64,000 bases of DNA, taken from NCBI GenBank assembly GCA_947643165.1, contig CANRVB010000002.1:124001-188000 (forward strand), read 5' to 3'. The notes beneath the pieces are model-generated. The model was not told where the DNA came from. It worked only from the letters and a program-made list of their open reading frames with translations, and made no database searches. The translations under genes and the position numbers were made by a program. Positions 1 through 8,019 of the stretch are shown here, piece after piece (the stretch's first letter is position 1; each line of letters begins with the position of its first letter). The stretch comes from an uncultured Porphyromonadaceae bacterium (GTDB lineage: Bacteria; Bacteroidota; Bacteroidia; Bacteroidales; Muribaculaceae).

Positions 1-2192
1 CCGCTATCAAGAAGTATGAGAGCGGTGAACTCGATAAGGAGGGTACCAACTGGTGGGATGAGACCTTCAAGAGCCACGGCACTGAGACCTCTCATACAGT
101 TCAGATCAACGGTGGTTCTGCCAATACTACCTACATGGCTTCTCTCGGCTATCTCTATCAGGGTGGTATGCTGTCGCAGACCGACTACAACCGCTATAAC
201 GTCCGCTCCAACCTCGACTCCAAGATCAGACCCTGGCTCTCTGCTGGTCTTCAGATCGCTTTCGACCGTGGTATCTCAAAGGACGGTAATACCGGTTATG
301 CAAGCATCGTTCAGCATGTCAACCGTCTGAACGCCACTCTGCCGGTATATACCGAGGATGGTGGTTTCGCTTCTCCCGGTTCTATGCAGAACCCTGTTGC
401 CGAGGCTCAGAAATATGCTACCGGTATTTCGCGTCGCACTACCGACAATATGAATACCAACATCTACCTCAATATCACCCCTATTGAGGGCTTGAGCATC
501 CGTCCGCTTTTCTCTTGGCGCTATAATTCTCAGGATTACTTCGCATTCAAGAAGACTCTTTACTACGACAATACCTGGAATGCGGGTGATAACAGTACCC
601 GTAGCGGTAGTCACAACTACTACAACTACAACTGGATGACCTATCAGGCTGTAGCAAGCTACATGAAGACGCTTGCCGAGAATCACAATATCAACCTGAT
701 GGCTGGTTACGAAGCTCAGCACTACACCTACCGTTACACTATCTCGACCCGCGAGGGTGGTGGTGACAACGCTCTTGATCAGGTACTTGATGCTTTGGCA
801 ACTTCTTCTATGAAAAATAATGACAACGGTGATGAGCTCAACCGTCGTTCATGGTTCGGCCGTGTGCAGTATGACTACGCAACACGCTATCTCTTTGAGG
901 CCAACTTCCGTGCCGATGCTTCCAGCCGCTTCCCCAAGGACAACCGTTGGGGTTACTTCCCCGCTTTCTCTGCCGGTTGGCGTATCAGTCAGGAAAGCTT
1001 CATGGAAGGTACCCGCGATTGGTTGGATCAGCTGAAGCTTCGTATCGGTTGGGGTAAGACCGGTAACGAGGAGCTTAACGAATACTATCCGGCTGTTGCA
1101 ACATACGCTTACTTTAACTCTTACATCGGTCACAACCAATATGCTTCTCTCTACGAGAGCCGTTACGTGAATCCCAACCTCAAGTGGGCTACCGTGACCA
1201 ACTATGAGTTTGGTATCGAGGCTTCGATGTTCAACAACCGTCTGTCTTTCGAAGGATCTGTTTACCATCGCAATACCTCCGACATGCTTCTTAATCTCCC
1301 GATCCTGACAGTGCTTGGTGTGGGAGCACCTGCCCAGAATGCAGGTTCGGTTATAAACAATGGTGTTGACATTACCATCAGCCACCGCAACCGCATCAAC
1401 AAGGATTGGAGCTACAGCATTACTGTCAATGCCGGTTACAACCATAACAAGATCTCCAACCTCAGAGGTACGGATGGCCAAGTGCCCAATTCGGCTCCCC
1501 TTTGGTATCTTCAGGGTGAGGCAATCGGTTCTTACTATGGATACATTTGCGACGGTATTTTCAAGGACGAGGCTGAAGTTGAGGCCGGACCGCTCCGCAC
1601 TGGTACTGAAAAACCCGGTAACCTCCGTTTCAAGGACATATCCGGTCCTGATGGTGTGCCCGATGGTAAGATCACTGAGGCTGACCGTGCTGTCATGGGT
1701 AAGATCAACCCGTCATGGATGGGTGGCGTGAATATTGGTGTCAACTTCCGCGACTTCGACCTCTCCATGTTGTGGCAGGGCGCTTTCGACTACGAGCGTT
1801 ACATGACCGGTGAGGCTTCTCAGGCTTTCTATAACAACGGCACTATGAACAAGTGGCAGATGAGAGAGCGTTGGACTCCGGAAAATCCCAACGGAACATA
1901 TCCCCGTCTCTACTCCAACTCTTCAGGCTCGCCCGATGTTATTGCCAACTCATTCTGGTGTGAGGACGCAAGCTATGTCCGCCTGAAGAATCTGACTATC
2001 GGTTATACTCTTCCCCGTGCTCTGACCGAAAAAGCCGGTATCGATCTGGTGCGCGTCTTCTTCAATGGTGAGAATCTCCTTACTTTCTCTAAGATCTACG
2101 ACAAGGGTATCGACCCGGAGGCTCCCGCAGGTCGTGGCGCATACTATGCCAACGTGCGCAAGCTCTCGCTTGGTCTTAAGGTATCATTCTAA
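1..2192 (+). CDS. SusC/RagA-family TonB-dependent outer-membrane receptor (3' part)
   Basis: The reading frame is open from the window edge, so the start, signal peptide and plug domain lie outside; 729 residues are visible. The part seen is rich in aromatic residues and alternating strands, as in the 22-stranded barrel, and ends in a terminal phenylalanine (KVSF) typical of outer-membrane barrels. The NGENLLTFSKIYDKGIDPE region near the end is typical of SusC proteins. It would import an oligosaccharide or other large nutrient using TonB energy. A SusD partner follows after 14 bases. No glycoside hydrolase or regulator is attached downstream, so the substrate cannot be told. Confidence 0.95.
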   Translation, partial: AIKKYESGELDKEGTNWWDETFKSHGTETSHTVQINGGSANTTYMASLGYLYQGGMLSQTDYNRYNVRSNLDSKIRPWLSAGLQIAFDRGISKDGNTGYASIVQHVNRLNATLPVYTEDGGFASPGSMQNPVAEAQKYATGISRRTTDNMNTNIYLNITPIEGLSIRPLFSWRYNSQDYFAFKKTLYYDNTWNAGDNSTRSGSHNYYNYNWMTYQAVASYMKTLAENHNINLMAGYEAQHYTYRYTISTREGGGDNALDQVLDALATSSMKNNDNGDELNRRSWFGRVQYDYATRYLFEANFRADASSRFPKDNRWGYFPAFSAGWRISQESFMEGTRDWLDQLKLRIGWGKTGNEELNEYYPAVATYAYFNSYIGHNQYASLYESRYVNPNLKWATVTNYEFGIEASMFNNRLSFEGSVYHRNTSDMLLNLPILTVLGVGAPAQNAGSVINNGVDITISHRNRINKDWSYSITVNAGYNHNKISNLRGTDGQVPNSAPLWYLQGEAIGSYYGYICDGIFKDEAEVEAGPLRTGTEKPGNLRFKDISGPDGVPDGKITEADRAVMGKINPSWMGGVNIGVNFRDFDLSMLWQGAFDYERYMTGEASQAFYNNGTMNKWQMRERWTPENPNGTYPRLYSNSSGSPDVIANSFWCEDASYVRLKNLTIGYTLPRALTEKAGIDLVRVFFNGENLLTFSKIYDKGIDPEAPAGRGAYYANVRKLSLGLKVSF

Positions 2193-2206
2193 TCAATCAA
2201 GCTTCA

Positions 2207-3916
2207 ATGAAAAACATTTTAACTACTATATTCGCATCGGTGGCGCTGGTTTTCGGAGCAAGCTCGTGTGTTGACCTCGACACTGCGCCTCTCGACCAGA
2301 AATCGACTGCCACTATGTGGCAGACCCCTGAGGATGCCGAGCAGGGTGTTTCGGTTCTCTATGCATATCTTTCAAACCCTATGGATCAGGCATCTTCAGA
2401 TATTTATACTGACAATGCTGTCCATGGTATCAAGTGGGCTGTCGGCCAGCAGGCTCATGGTGTATGGGATCCTGCCGACTTCGGTTGGAGTGGTGAATAC
2501 CAGTACATACGTTGGGCAAATCTCGTTTTTGCTAACATTGATAAAGTTGAGGGTCTGACCGAGTCGCAGCGCAACAATATCCTTGGTCAGGCATATTTCT
2601 TCCGTGGCCTTATCTATTTTGATCTCATTCGCCAGTTCGGTGATGTGCCCTACACCACGGAGCCGCTCGATCTTGATGACCAGGCTGATATTGTCCGCAC
2701 AGACTGGAAGACTGTCTACGACAACGTGATGGCCGACCTCGACCAGGCTATAGCTCTTCTCCCTGCCAATGTGGCTGCTTCCGATGGTCGCGCCGGCAAG
2801 GCTCTCGCCTATGCTGTCAAGGCTCGCGCCGCTCTCTACTTTGCTAATCCCGACTGCCAGCACTATGTTGCCAATGGCTATCAGACAGCTGCCGATTGTT
2901 CCAAGGCTATCATGGACATGGGCACATATGGCCTCTACGAGGGTGACTATGCAGGTACTGCTAAGGATTATACCGGCAATTATGCATCGCTGTTCTGGGA
3001 TCTTAACATCGACAACAGTAAGGAGAGCCTCTTGACCAAATATTACTTCGGTGGTTCGATTCAGAGCACTTATTACATTGGATTCAATGCCTTCCCGACT
3101 CTCGGTTGGGGTGGTACGAACCCCACCCAGGGTTTTGTTGACTGCTTCGAGGACTGCGAAGGTGCTCCTATCTCCGAGTCTAAGATCTTCGATCCTCTCC
3201 ATCCTAATCTGAACCGTGACCCGCGTCTCACAGCCAATGTCTTCTTCTCGGGTGACCACTGGTATGATGTGGAGATTGACACAAAGCCTCTTCCCTCTGC
3301 AGGTGTCCGCGCTCTCTATCCCGTAGGCTGCGGTGATGCTACCCTTACAGGTTATCACACCAAGAAGTGGCTCAATCCTGAGGTTCATCCTCAGGTTGGC
3401 GGTTGGAATCAGTATGATGTCGCCGCTGGTTTTATCCGTTATGCTGAGGTCCTTCTCACTTATGCTGAAGCAAAGAACGAGCTTACTCCGCTCGATCCTA
3501 CTGCCTTTGCGGCTGTCAATCAGGTTCGTGCTCGTGTCGGTATGCCTGCTCTTCAGAATACCGATCCTTCCAAGCCTACCTATTGCGCTACTCAGGACGC
3601 TCTCCGTCAGCGCATCCGCAATGAGTGGCGTGTAGAGTTCTGCTTCGAGGGTGACCACCGTCAGTGGGATGCCCGTCGTTGGAACATCGCTACCGATGTC
3701 CTCAACGCACCGCGTTACACCTACAAGTATACTCTCCGTCAGGATCCTGCTAACGCTAAGCCTGAAGATAACGGCATGGTTTGCGACCTCTATGTTGGTG
3801 AGGCCGAGGAAATCACCAACCAGATTATCCGCTATCAGCCCCACAACTACCTTTACCCGATTCCTCAGGGCGAACTCGATCTCCGCAAGGATCTCGGTCA
3901 GAACCCCGGCTATTGA
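2207..3916 (+). CDS. SusD/RagB-family nutrient-binding lipoprotein
   Basis: A 569-residue surface lipoprotein that would act as the lid and substrate-binding partner of the SusC barrel just upstream. The N-terminus is a short SPII signal ending in GASSC, with lipid-bearing Cys21, followed by LDTAPLDQKST, typical of SusD. The middle is helical and TPR-like. Near the C-terminus RNEWRVEFCFEGDHRQWDARRW, followed by PIPQGELDLRKDLGQNPGY at the end, is the RagB/SusD signature. Length is normal for the family. The gap to SusC is 14 bases, so the two are co-transcribed. Two hairpins follow, which makes this a short SusCD-only unit in the visible region. Confidence 0.97.
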   Translation: MKNILTTIFASVALVFGASSCVDLDTAPLDQKSTATMWQTPEDAEQGVSVLYAYLSNPMDQASSDIYTDNAVHGIKWAVGQQAHGVWDPADFGWSGEYQYIRWANLVFANIDKVEGLTESQRNNILGQAYFFRGLIYFDLIRQFGDVPYTTEPLDLDDQADIVRTDWKTVYDNVMADLDQAIALLPANVAASDGRAGKALAYAVKARAALYFANPDCQHYVANGYQTAADCSKAIMDMGTYGLYEGDYAGTAKDYTGNYASLFWDLNIDNSKESLLTKYYFGGSIQSTYYIGFNAFPTLGWGGTNPTQGFVDCFEDCEGAPISESKIFDPLHPNLNRDPRLTANVFFSGDHWYDVEIDTKPLPSAGVRALYPVGCGDATLTGYHTKKWLNPEVHPQVGGWNQYDVAAGFIRYAEVLLTYAEAKNELTPLDPTAFAAVNQVRARVGMPALQNTDPSKPTYCATQDALRQRIRNEWRVEFCFEGDHRQWDARRWNIATDVLNAPRYTYKYTLRQDPANAKPEDNGMVCDLYVGEAEEITNQIIRYQPHNYLYPIPQGELDLRKDLGQNPGY

Positions 3917-3932
3917 TAATTTAGTATAACAA

Positions 3933-3964
3933 ATGTGCAGGGTGACCCCTGTCACCCCGCACAT
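3933..3964 (+). terminator. Hairpin after susD
   Basis: A 14-base stem with one mismatch (3933-3946 with 3951-3964) and a 4-base loop lies just after the susD stop. It has no clear T-run, so it may be a transcript-end stabilising hairpin in front of the stronger terminator downstream. Confidence 0.6.
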
Positions 3965-4047
3965 GGTTCCTTAGAGTCTTGATCCTTAAGTGTATACCTT
4001 TATTTTTATTTGATAATTGGTTAGGATAGACTGCTGATTATTCAGTG

Positions 4048-4086
4048 AGGGAGGGGCGACGTGTGTCGCTCCTCCCTGATTTTTTA
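4048..4086 (+). terminator. Intrinsic terminator of the SusCD unit
   Basis: A GC-rich stem of about 12 bp (4049-4060 with 4065-4076, one G-T pair) with a 4-base loop is followed by a run of six T at 4080-4085. This is the classical intrinsic form and separates SusCD from the next operon. The 3917-4193 gap otherwise holds only the first hairpin and the next promoter. Confidence 0.8.
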
Positions 4087-4132
4087 TCAACCCGCCCTGT
4101 CCTCCGCTTTTTCCAACTTTAACTACTCAGAT

Positions 4133-4163
4133 TTTGTCACTCCCTCCCTATGTTGTAACTTTG
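4133..4163 (+). promoter_or_regulatory. Bacteroidetes-type promoter for the 4194 gene pair
   Basis: TTTG at 4133-4136, a 19-base spacer, then TAACTTTG at 4156-4163 match the Bacteroidetes -33/-7 form. It predicts a transcript start near 4170, which rules out upstream in-frame starts and selects the ATG at 4194. Confidence 0.8.
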
Positions 4164-4193
4164 TATGTTAAAGCATTATACCGATCTACTGAA

Positions 4194-5702
4194 ATGAATC
4201 GAAACAGACTGTTATGTCCCGTAGTCACCGCCGGACTCACCGCGGCCTATTGGGCTCTCTACAACGGCTGGCTCAGCTACGTGCTCTTCTATCACGACCG
4301 TCACCGCCTCTTCATCTATGCCTCCGACTACATTCGCCGGCGTAGCGCGATCGACGGCTGGACAGAAGTGATCAACGACTTTGTTACACAGTTCTGCCAC
4401 ATACCCTGGCTCGGAGCGCTCATCCTCGCCCTGTTGTGCGCCCTCGTCTACCCCCTCTCGCAGCGCCTCATCCGTCAGCTCACCGGATTCCCCGACATAC
4501 CCATGCTCTCCGTGGCCGCCAGCGTCCTCGTTTTCCTCTCTACCGCATCCATCGCGCATGGACCCACACTCGCCTGGGCTGTCCCCGCAGTTCTCGCAGT
4601 CGCCACCATTCTCGCCGGTATCCTCCTTCCCGCGCGCTGGCTCGACAAAGGCCTCCGGCGCGCCCGCAACGTCCGCAAACTCGTGTGGCTCTCCCTCCTC
4701 CTCGCCATCGCCTATCTTGCCTGCGGTTACGTCTGGCTCTTCAGAAATATCAACCGCTCCGAGCGCACCATGCTCCTTACCGAGCAGGCCATGTCCCGTG
4801 GCGACTGGGACGGCGTTGTCCGCATGGCCGATGCATACCTCAACTCCGGCCGTCAGAACAAACTCATGGTCATGTTCCGCTCCATAGCCCTTGCGCGCAA
4901 AGGCGAGCTCGCCCAGCGCATCATGGACATCCCCCAGGTCTATGGCATCGAAGGCATCTTTATGCCCTGGCGCAGCGACAAGCGCGAGAGCGAATATGGC
5001 TACTACATTTACGAACTCGCCGGACACATCAACGAAGCCCACCGGTGGGAGTTTGAGGCAATGACCGCCTGGGGCCCCACAGCCCCCCACCTTGTCAATC
5101 TCGCCCGCTTCAACATAGCCATGGGCCGCCCGCAGGTCGCCGACCGGTTCCTCCGGCAGCTCGACAAGACCCTCATGTACCGTGGCGAGGCTCGCCGGCT
5201 GCGCGGTGCCCTCGAGGCCGGCAAGGTCGATGGCCTCGTCTACAGGCTGGCCGCCGACACCACCCAGACCAATATGTTCGCAAACGTATTCAACATCACC
5301 TCCGAGCTCATGGCTCTCAACAGCGCCGATCCCGCCGATCCCACTGTCCGCGACCTCCTGCTCGTGTCCCTCCTTCTCTCCAATCGTGTCGAAGACTTCG
5401 TCGACCGGCTCCCTCACGATCTCAACCCCATGCCGCAGCTCTACCAGGAAGCCCTTATGGTCTACAAGCTCAAGGTGGGCGATGAAGCCTTTGCCGCCGA
5501 AGGATGGACCATCAGTCCCGACGTCCAGTCCCGCTTTGTGAGCTACGCCGAAGCCTCCGGCCATACCGATCCCATGAGCCTTGCCGCACGCTACGGCCAC
5601 ACCTACTGGTTCTATCTCAACCACATGAGCCCCTACGGCTCCAAGGCCACACGATTTGCCGATCTCCAACCGACAATACCCACCGATGAAAATACTAAAT
5701 AA
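4194..5702 (+). CDS. Polytopic membrane protein with soluble C-terminal half (DUF6057-like)
   Basis: A 502-residue protein. The first 190 residues hold about five hydrophobic segments (near residues 10-32, 72-90, 103-120, 124-145 and 165-184). The rest is soluble and helix-rich with TPR-like spacing. It resembles the uncharacterised Bacteroidales family DUF6057, from memory. The start at 4194 is preferred because a good promoter lies at 4133-4163; an in-frame ATG at 4134 falls inside it. It overlaps the next gene by 17 bases, so the two are probably translated together and work together. Codons end strikingly often in C, more than in nearby genes. The function is unknown. Confidence 0.75.
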   Translation: MNRNRLLCPVVTAGLTAAYWALYNGWLSYVLFYHDRHRLFIYASDYIRRRSAIDGWTEVINDFVTQFCHIPWLGALILALLCALVYPLSQRLIRQLTGFPDIPMLSVAASVLVFLSTASIAHGPTLAWAVPAVLAVATILAGILLPARWLDKGLRRARNVRKLVWLSLLLAIAYLACGYVWLFRNINRSERTMLLTEQAMSRGDWDGVVRMADAYLNSGRQNKLMVMFRSIALARKGELAQRIMDIPQVYGIEGIFMPWRSDKRESEYGYYIYELAGHINEAHRWEFEAMTAWGPTAPHLVNLARFNIAMGRPQVADRFLRQLDKTLMYRGEARRLRGALEAGKVDGLVYRLAADTTQTNMFANVFNITSELMALNSADPADPTVRDLLLVSLLLSNRVEDFVDRLPHDLNPMPQLYQEALMVYKLKVGDEAFAAEGWTISPDVQSRFVSYAEASGHTDPMSLAARYGHTYWFYLNHMSPYGSKATRFADLQPTIPTDENTK

Positions 5703-7158
5703 AATAGCGCTCCCCGCGCTGCTCGCTCTCGCCCTCTCATCATGTGGCGGAGCTTACACCCCTCCCGACCACCAGGCCGGATCTCCCGCCGATATGTTCC
5801 CCGACTATTCCGGAGTCACCGTGCCACCCAATCTCGCGCCCCTCAACTTCCGCATCCTCAACCCCGCCGACGAGTTTCAGGCAGCCGTTTGGGCCCCCGG
5901 TAGCGATAGCCCGCAGATCGTGGTAACCAGCTCCGACGGCCTCATGGAGATACCCCTCGATGAGTGGCGCGCGTTGCTCTCCGCCCACAAGGGCGACAGC
6001 CTCACCATCACCACCGCCACCCGCGATGGCTCCGGTTGGACCGGCTACACACCCATGACGCTCTATGTTTCGCCCGACACCATCGACGGCTACCTCGCCT
6101 ATCGTCTCCTCTATCCCGGCTATGAGCTCTGGAACGAGATGGGCATCTATCAGCGCGACCTCTCCACCTACACCCAGACTCCCATCATGGAAAACAAAGA
6201 CGTCGACAAGATGTGCATGAACTGTCACAGCTTCTCCGCCGGCGATCCCAACACCATGATGATGCACGTCCGTGGCAAGGATGGCGGCACACTCATCCAT
6301 ACCGATGGCCGCACACGCAAGGTCAACCCCTCACCCGAGGGAATGGCCCACGGAGCCACATATCCCGCCTGGAGCCCCAAAGGCCGCTTCATAGCCTTCT
6401 CCGCCAACGATGTCAGGCAATTCTTCCATCGCTCCGGCACGAAGACTATCGAAGTCTCCGATATGGCCGCCGACCTCATGGTCTACGACACGCAGGACAA
6501 CCGCGCCTTCACCGACTCCGCCATCTGTGGCGACCGCTATATCGAGACATTCCCTACATGGGCCCCCGATGGCGAAACTATTTACTTCTGTCGCGCCGAG
6601 CAAGCCGCCGGTGCCGCTATCGACAGCGTCCGCTACGACCTCTGTCGTGTCAGCTTCGACCCCTCGACAGGCAAGTTCGGCCAGGTTGAGAAAATCTACG
6701 ATGCACGTGCCGAAGGCAAATCAGTCAGCTTCCCCCGTGTCTCACCCGATGGCCGTTGGCTCATGATCACACGTTCCGACTACGGCAACTTCTCCATCTG
6801 GCACCCCGAGAGCTCATTGTGCATCATCGATCTCACCGACATGTCTCTGCGCGAGATGGACGAGGTCAACGCACCCGGTGCCGTCGACAGCTACCACTCC
6901 TGGTCATCAAATGGCAAATGGTTTGTCTTCAGCTCAAAGCGCATCGACGGCCTATGGGCACGCCCCTTCATCGCCGCATTCGATCCCGCCACCGGTCGTG
7001 CCGGCAGTCCCATTCTGCTTCCCCAGCTCGACCCCGACATCTACAAAGAGATGTTGCAGACCTTCAATGTCCCCGAGCTTGTCAGAGGCCACGTCGACTT
7101 CAGCGCCGACCTCCTCGACGCCGTCCACACCCCTCCCTCCCGCGCCGTCATGAACTGA
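5686..7158 (+). CDS. Beta-propeller (PD40/TolB-like) lipoprotein with a CxxCH heme motif
   Basis: A 490-residue lipoprotein: the signal ends in LALSSC with Cys20 as the lipidation site. Repeated PD40/WD40-like blades are visible: YPAWSPKGRFIAFSAND, FPTWAPDGETIYF, FPRVSPDGRWLMIT and YHSWSSNGKWFVFSSK. At residues 177-181 there is CMNCH, a perfect c-type heme-binding motif, sitting before the first blade. The start at 5686 overlaps the membrane protein gene by 17 bases; an upstream in-frame ATG at 5656 would spoil the signal peptide. Predicted location is the outer face of a membrane in the periplasm. A role in electron transfer or sensing is inference only. Homologues are usually annotated just as PD40 or TolB-like proteins. 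Confidence 0.8.
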   Translation: MKILNKIALPALLALALSSCGGAYTPPDHQAGSPADMFPDYSGVTVPPNLAPLNFRILNPADEFQAAVWAPGSDSPQIVVTSSDGLMEIPLDEWRALLSAHKGDSLTITTATRDGSGWTGYTPMTLYVSPDTIDGYLAYRLLYPGYELWNEMGIYQRDLSTYTQTPIMENKDVDKMCMNCHSFSAGDPNTMMMHVRGKDGGTLIHTDGRTRKVNPSPEGMAHGATYPAWSPKGRFIAFSANDVRQFFHRSGTKTIEVSDMAADLMVYDTQDNRAFTDSAICGDRYIETFPTWAPDGETIYFCRAEQAAGAAIDSVRYDLCRVSFDPSTGKFGQVEKIYDARAEGKSVSFPRVSPDGRWLMITRSDYGNFSIWHPESSLCIIDLTDMSLREMDEVNAPGAVDSYHSWSSNGKWFVFSSKRIDGLWARPFIAAFDPATGRAGSPILLPQLDPDIYKEMLQTFNVPELVRGHVDFSADLLDAVHTPPSRAVMN

Positions 7159-7223
7159 CCCCCATCCGACCCGATCACAAACGATTTTCAGGGTTGGAGT
7201 GTTCCTATTTCAGGAGTAATCGT

Positions 7224-7231
7224 TATATTTG
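7224..7231 (+). promoter_or_regulatory. -7 element of the mntA-hepT promoter
   Basis: TATATTTG matches the TAnnTTTG -7 box and lies 19 bases ahead of the mntA ATG, so the leader would be very short. No good -33 element is found at the expected distance. Confidence 0.55.
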
Positions 7232-7250
7232 CACTTGTAAACAGTCGATT

Positions 7251-7556
7251 ATGAAACTGATTGAGCTTAACCTGCAACGCATTATTGATCTGTGCCGTCG
7301 GCACAAGGTCAAGTCGCTTTCTGTCTTTGGTTCCATCCTTACCGATAGATTCAACGACCAGAGCGATGTGGATCTGCTTGTTGATTTTGAACCCATCGAC
7401 CCTGATAAGGAGGACTATGTGCGCAACTACTTCGATTTGCTGGATGCGTTGGAAAGTTTGTTTAGCCGTAAAGTAGACTTGATAGAAGAAAAAGCCCTGC
7501 GCAACAAATACTTCATCGCCAACATCAACCGCACAAAACGTGTGATTTATGGCTGA
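7251..7556 (+). CDS. mntA: MntA-type minimal nucleotidyltransferase antitoxin
   Basis: A 101-residue protein with the MNT-fold signature GS-x10-DxD: Gly27, Ser28, Asp39 and Asp41. In the MntA-HepT system this enzyme AMPylates a tyrosine of the HEPN toxin HepT and so silences it. The next gene overlaps by 8 bases and carries the matching toxin motif, so the pair is complete. The start is the ATG just after a -7 box at 7224-7231. Base composition is more A/T-rich than the preceding operon, which suggests separate acquisition. The antitoxin-first order is common for this family. Confidence 0.88.
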   Translation: MKLIELNLQRIIDLCRRHKVKSLSVFGSILTDRFNDQSDVDLLVDFEPIDPDKEDYVRNYFDLLDALESLFSRKVDLIEEKALRNKYFIANINRTKRVIYG

Positions 7557-7944
7557 TATAGAAATACTCACTTTCCTTCAAGACATTTTGGATGCGATAG
7601 CCGATGTTGAAAGTTTCTTCGATGGCTATCCGATGCGCTTCGATGTTTTTGAAAAAGACTATTTACGCAGAAGTGCCGTTGAGAGAAAAGCGGAGATTAT
7701 GGGTGAGGCGATGAATAGAATAAAAAAAGCGGACCCCACAATAGAGATTCCAAATGCAAGAGACATAATCGATACTCGCAACAGAATCATACACGCTTAT
7801 GACAATGTTCGCCCTGAATTTCTATGGGGTTTGGTTGTGCGCCATATTCCGCAACTTAAAAAAGACGTGTCACAGATCATTGCTGAATACGAGGCCCGAT
7901 ACAATCGTGAGAATAATACGGATTCAGAACACCCTCTTACTTAA
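7549..7944 (+). CDS. hepT: HepT-type HEPN ribonuclease toxin (DUF86)
   Basis: A 131-residue all-helical HEPN protein. It has the exact active-site motif Rx4HxY: Arg77, His82 and Tyr84 (RNRIIHAY), preceded by the usual IIDTRN stretch. In characterised homologues the arginine and histidine cleave RNA and the tyrosine is the target of MntA AMPylation. Its start overlaps mntA by 8 bases, as expected for a coupled toxin-antitoxin pair. The C-terminal tail (NRENNTDSEHPLT) is polar and probably disordered. All key residues are present, so the toxin should be active. Which RNA it cuts cannot be told from the sequence. Confidence 0.88.
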   Translation: MADIEILTFLQDILDAIADVESFFDGYPMRFDVFEKDYLRRSAVERKAEIMGEAMNRIKKADPTIEIPNARDIIDTRNRIIHAYDNVRPEFLWGLVVRHIPQLKKDVSQIIAEYEARYNRENNTDSEHPLT

Positions 7945-7954
7945 CCGGATATAA

Positions 7955-8016
7955 CCACTTATTGGTTTGGTTAGAGTATGTTTATATCTCTAACCAAACC
8001 GATAGGTGGCTGTTTT
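7955..8016. terminator. Long bidirectional terminator between hepT and the phosphoesterase gene
   Basis: A 22-bp stem (7955-7976 with 7988-8009) with only two G-T type exceptions and an 11-base loop lies between convergent genes. A T-run at 8012-8016 follows on the plus strand. It can end both transcripts. Confidence 0.8.
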
Positions 8017-8019
8017 TAC

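Noticed and set aside
2396-3964. Minus-strand open frame of 522 codons opposite susD
   Set aside because: No domain pattern; the plus-strand SusD match is clear over its full length.
4212-5669. Long minus-strand open frame (485 codons) opposite the membrane protein gene
   Set aside because: It is Gly/Val/His-rich and lacks any domain. It arises from the C-ending codons of the real gene on the other strand.
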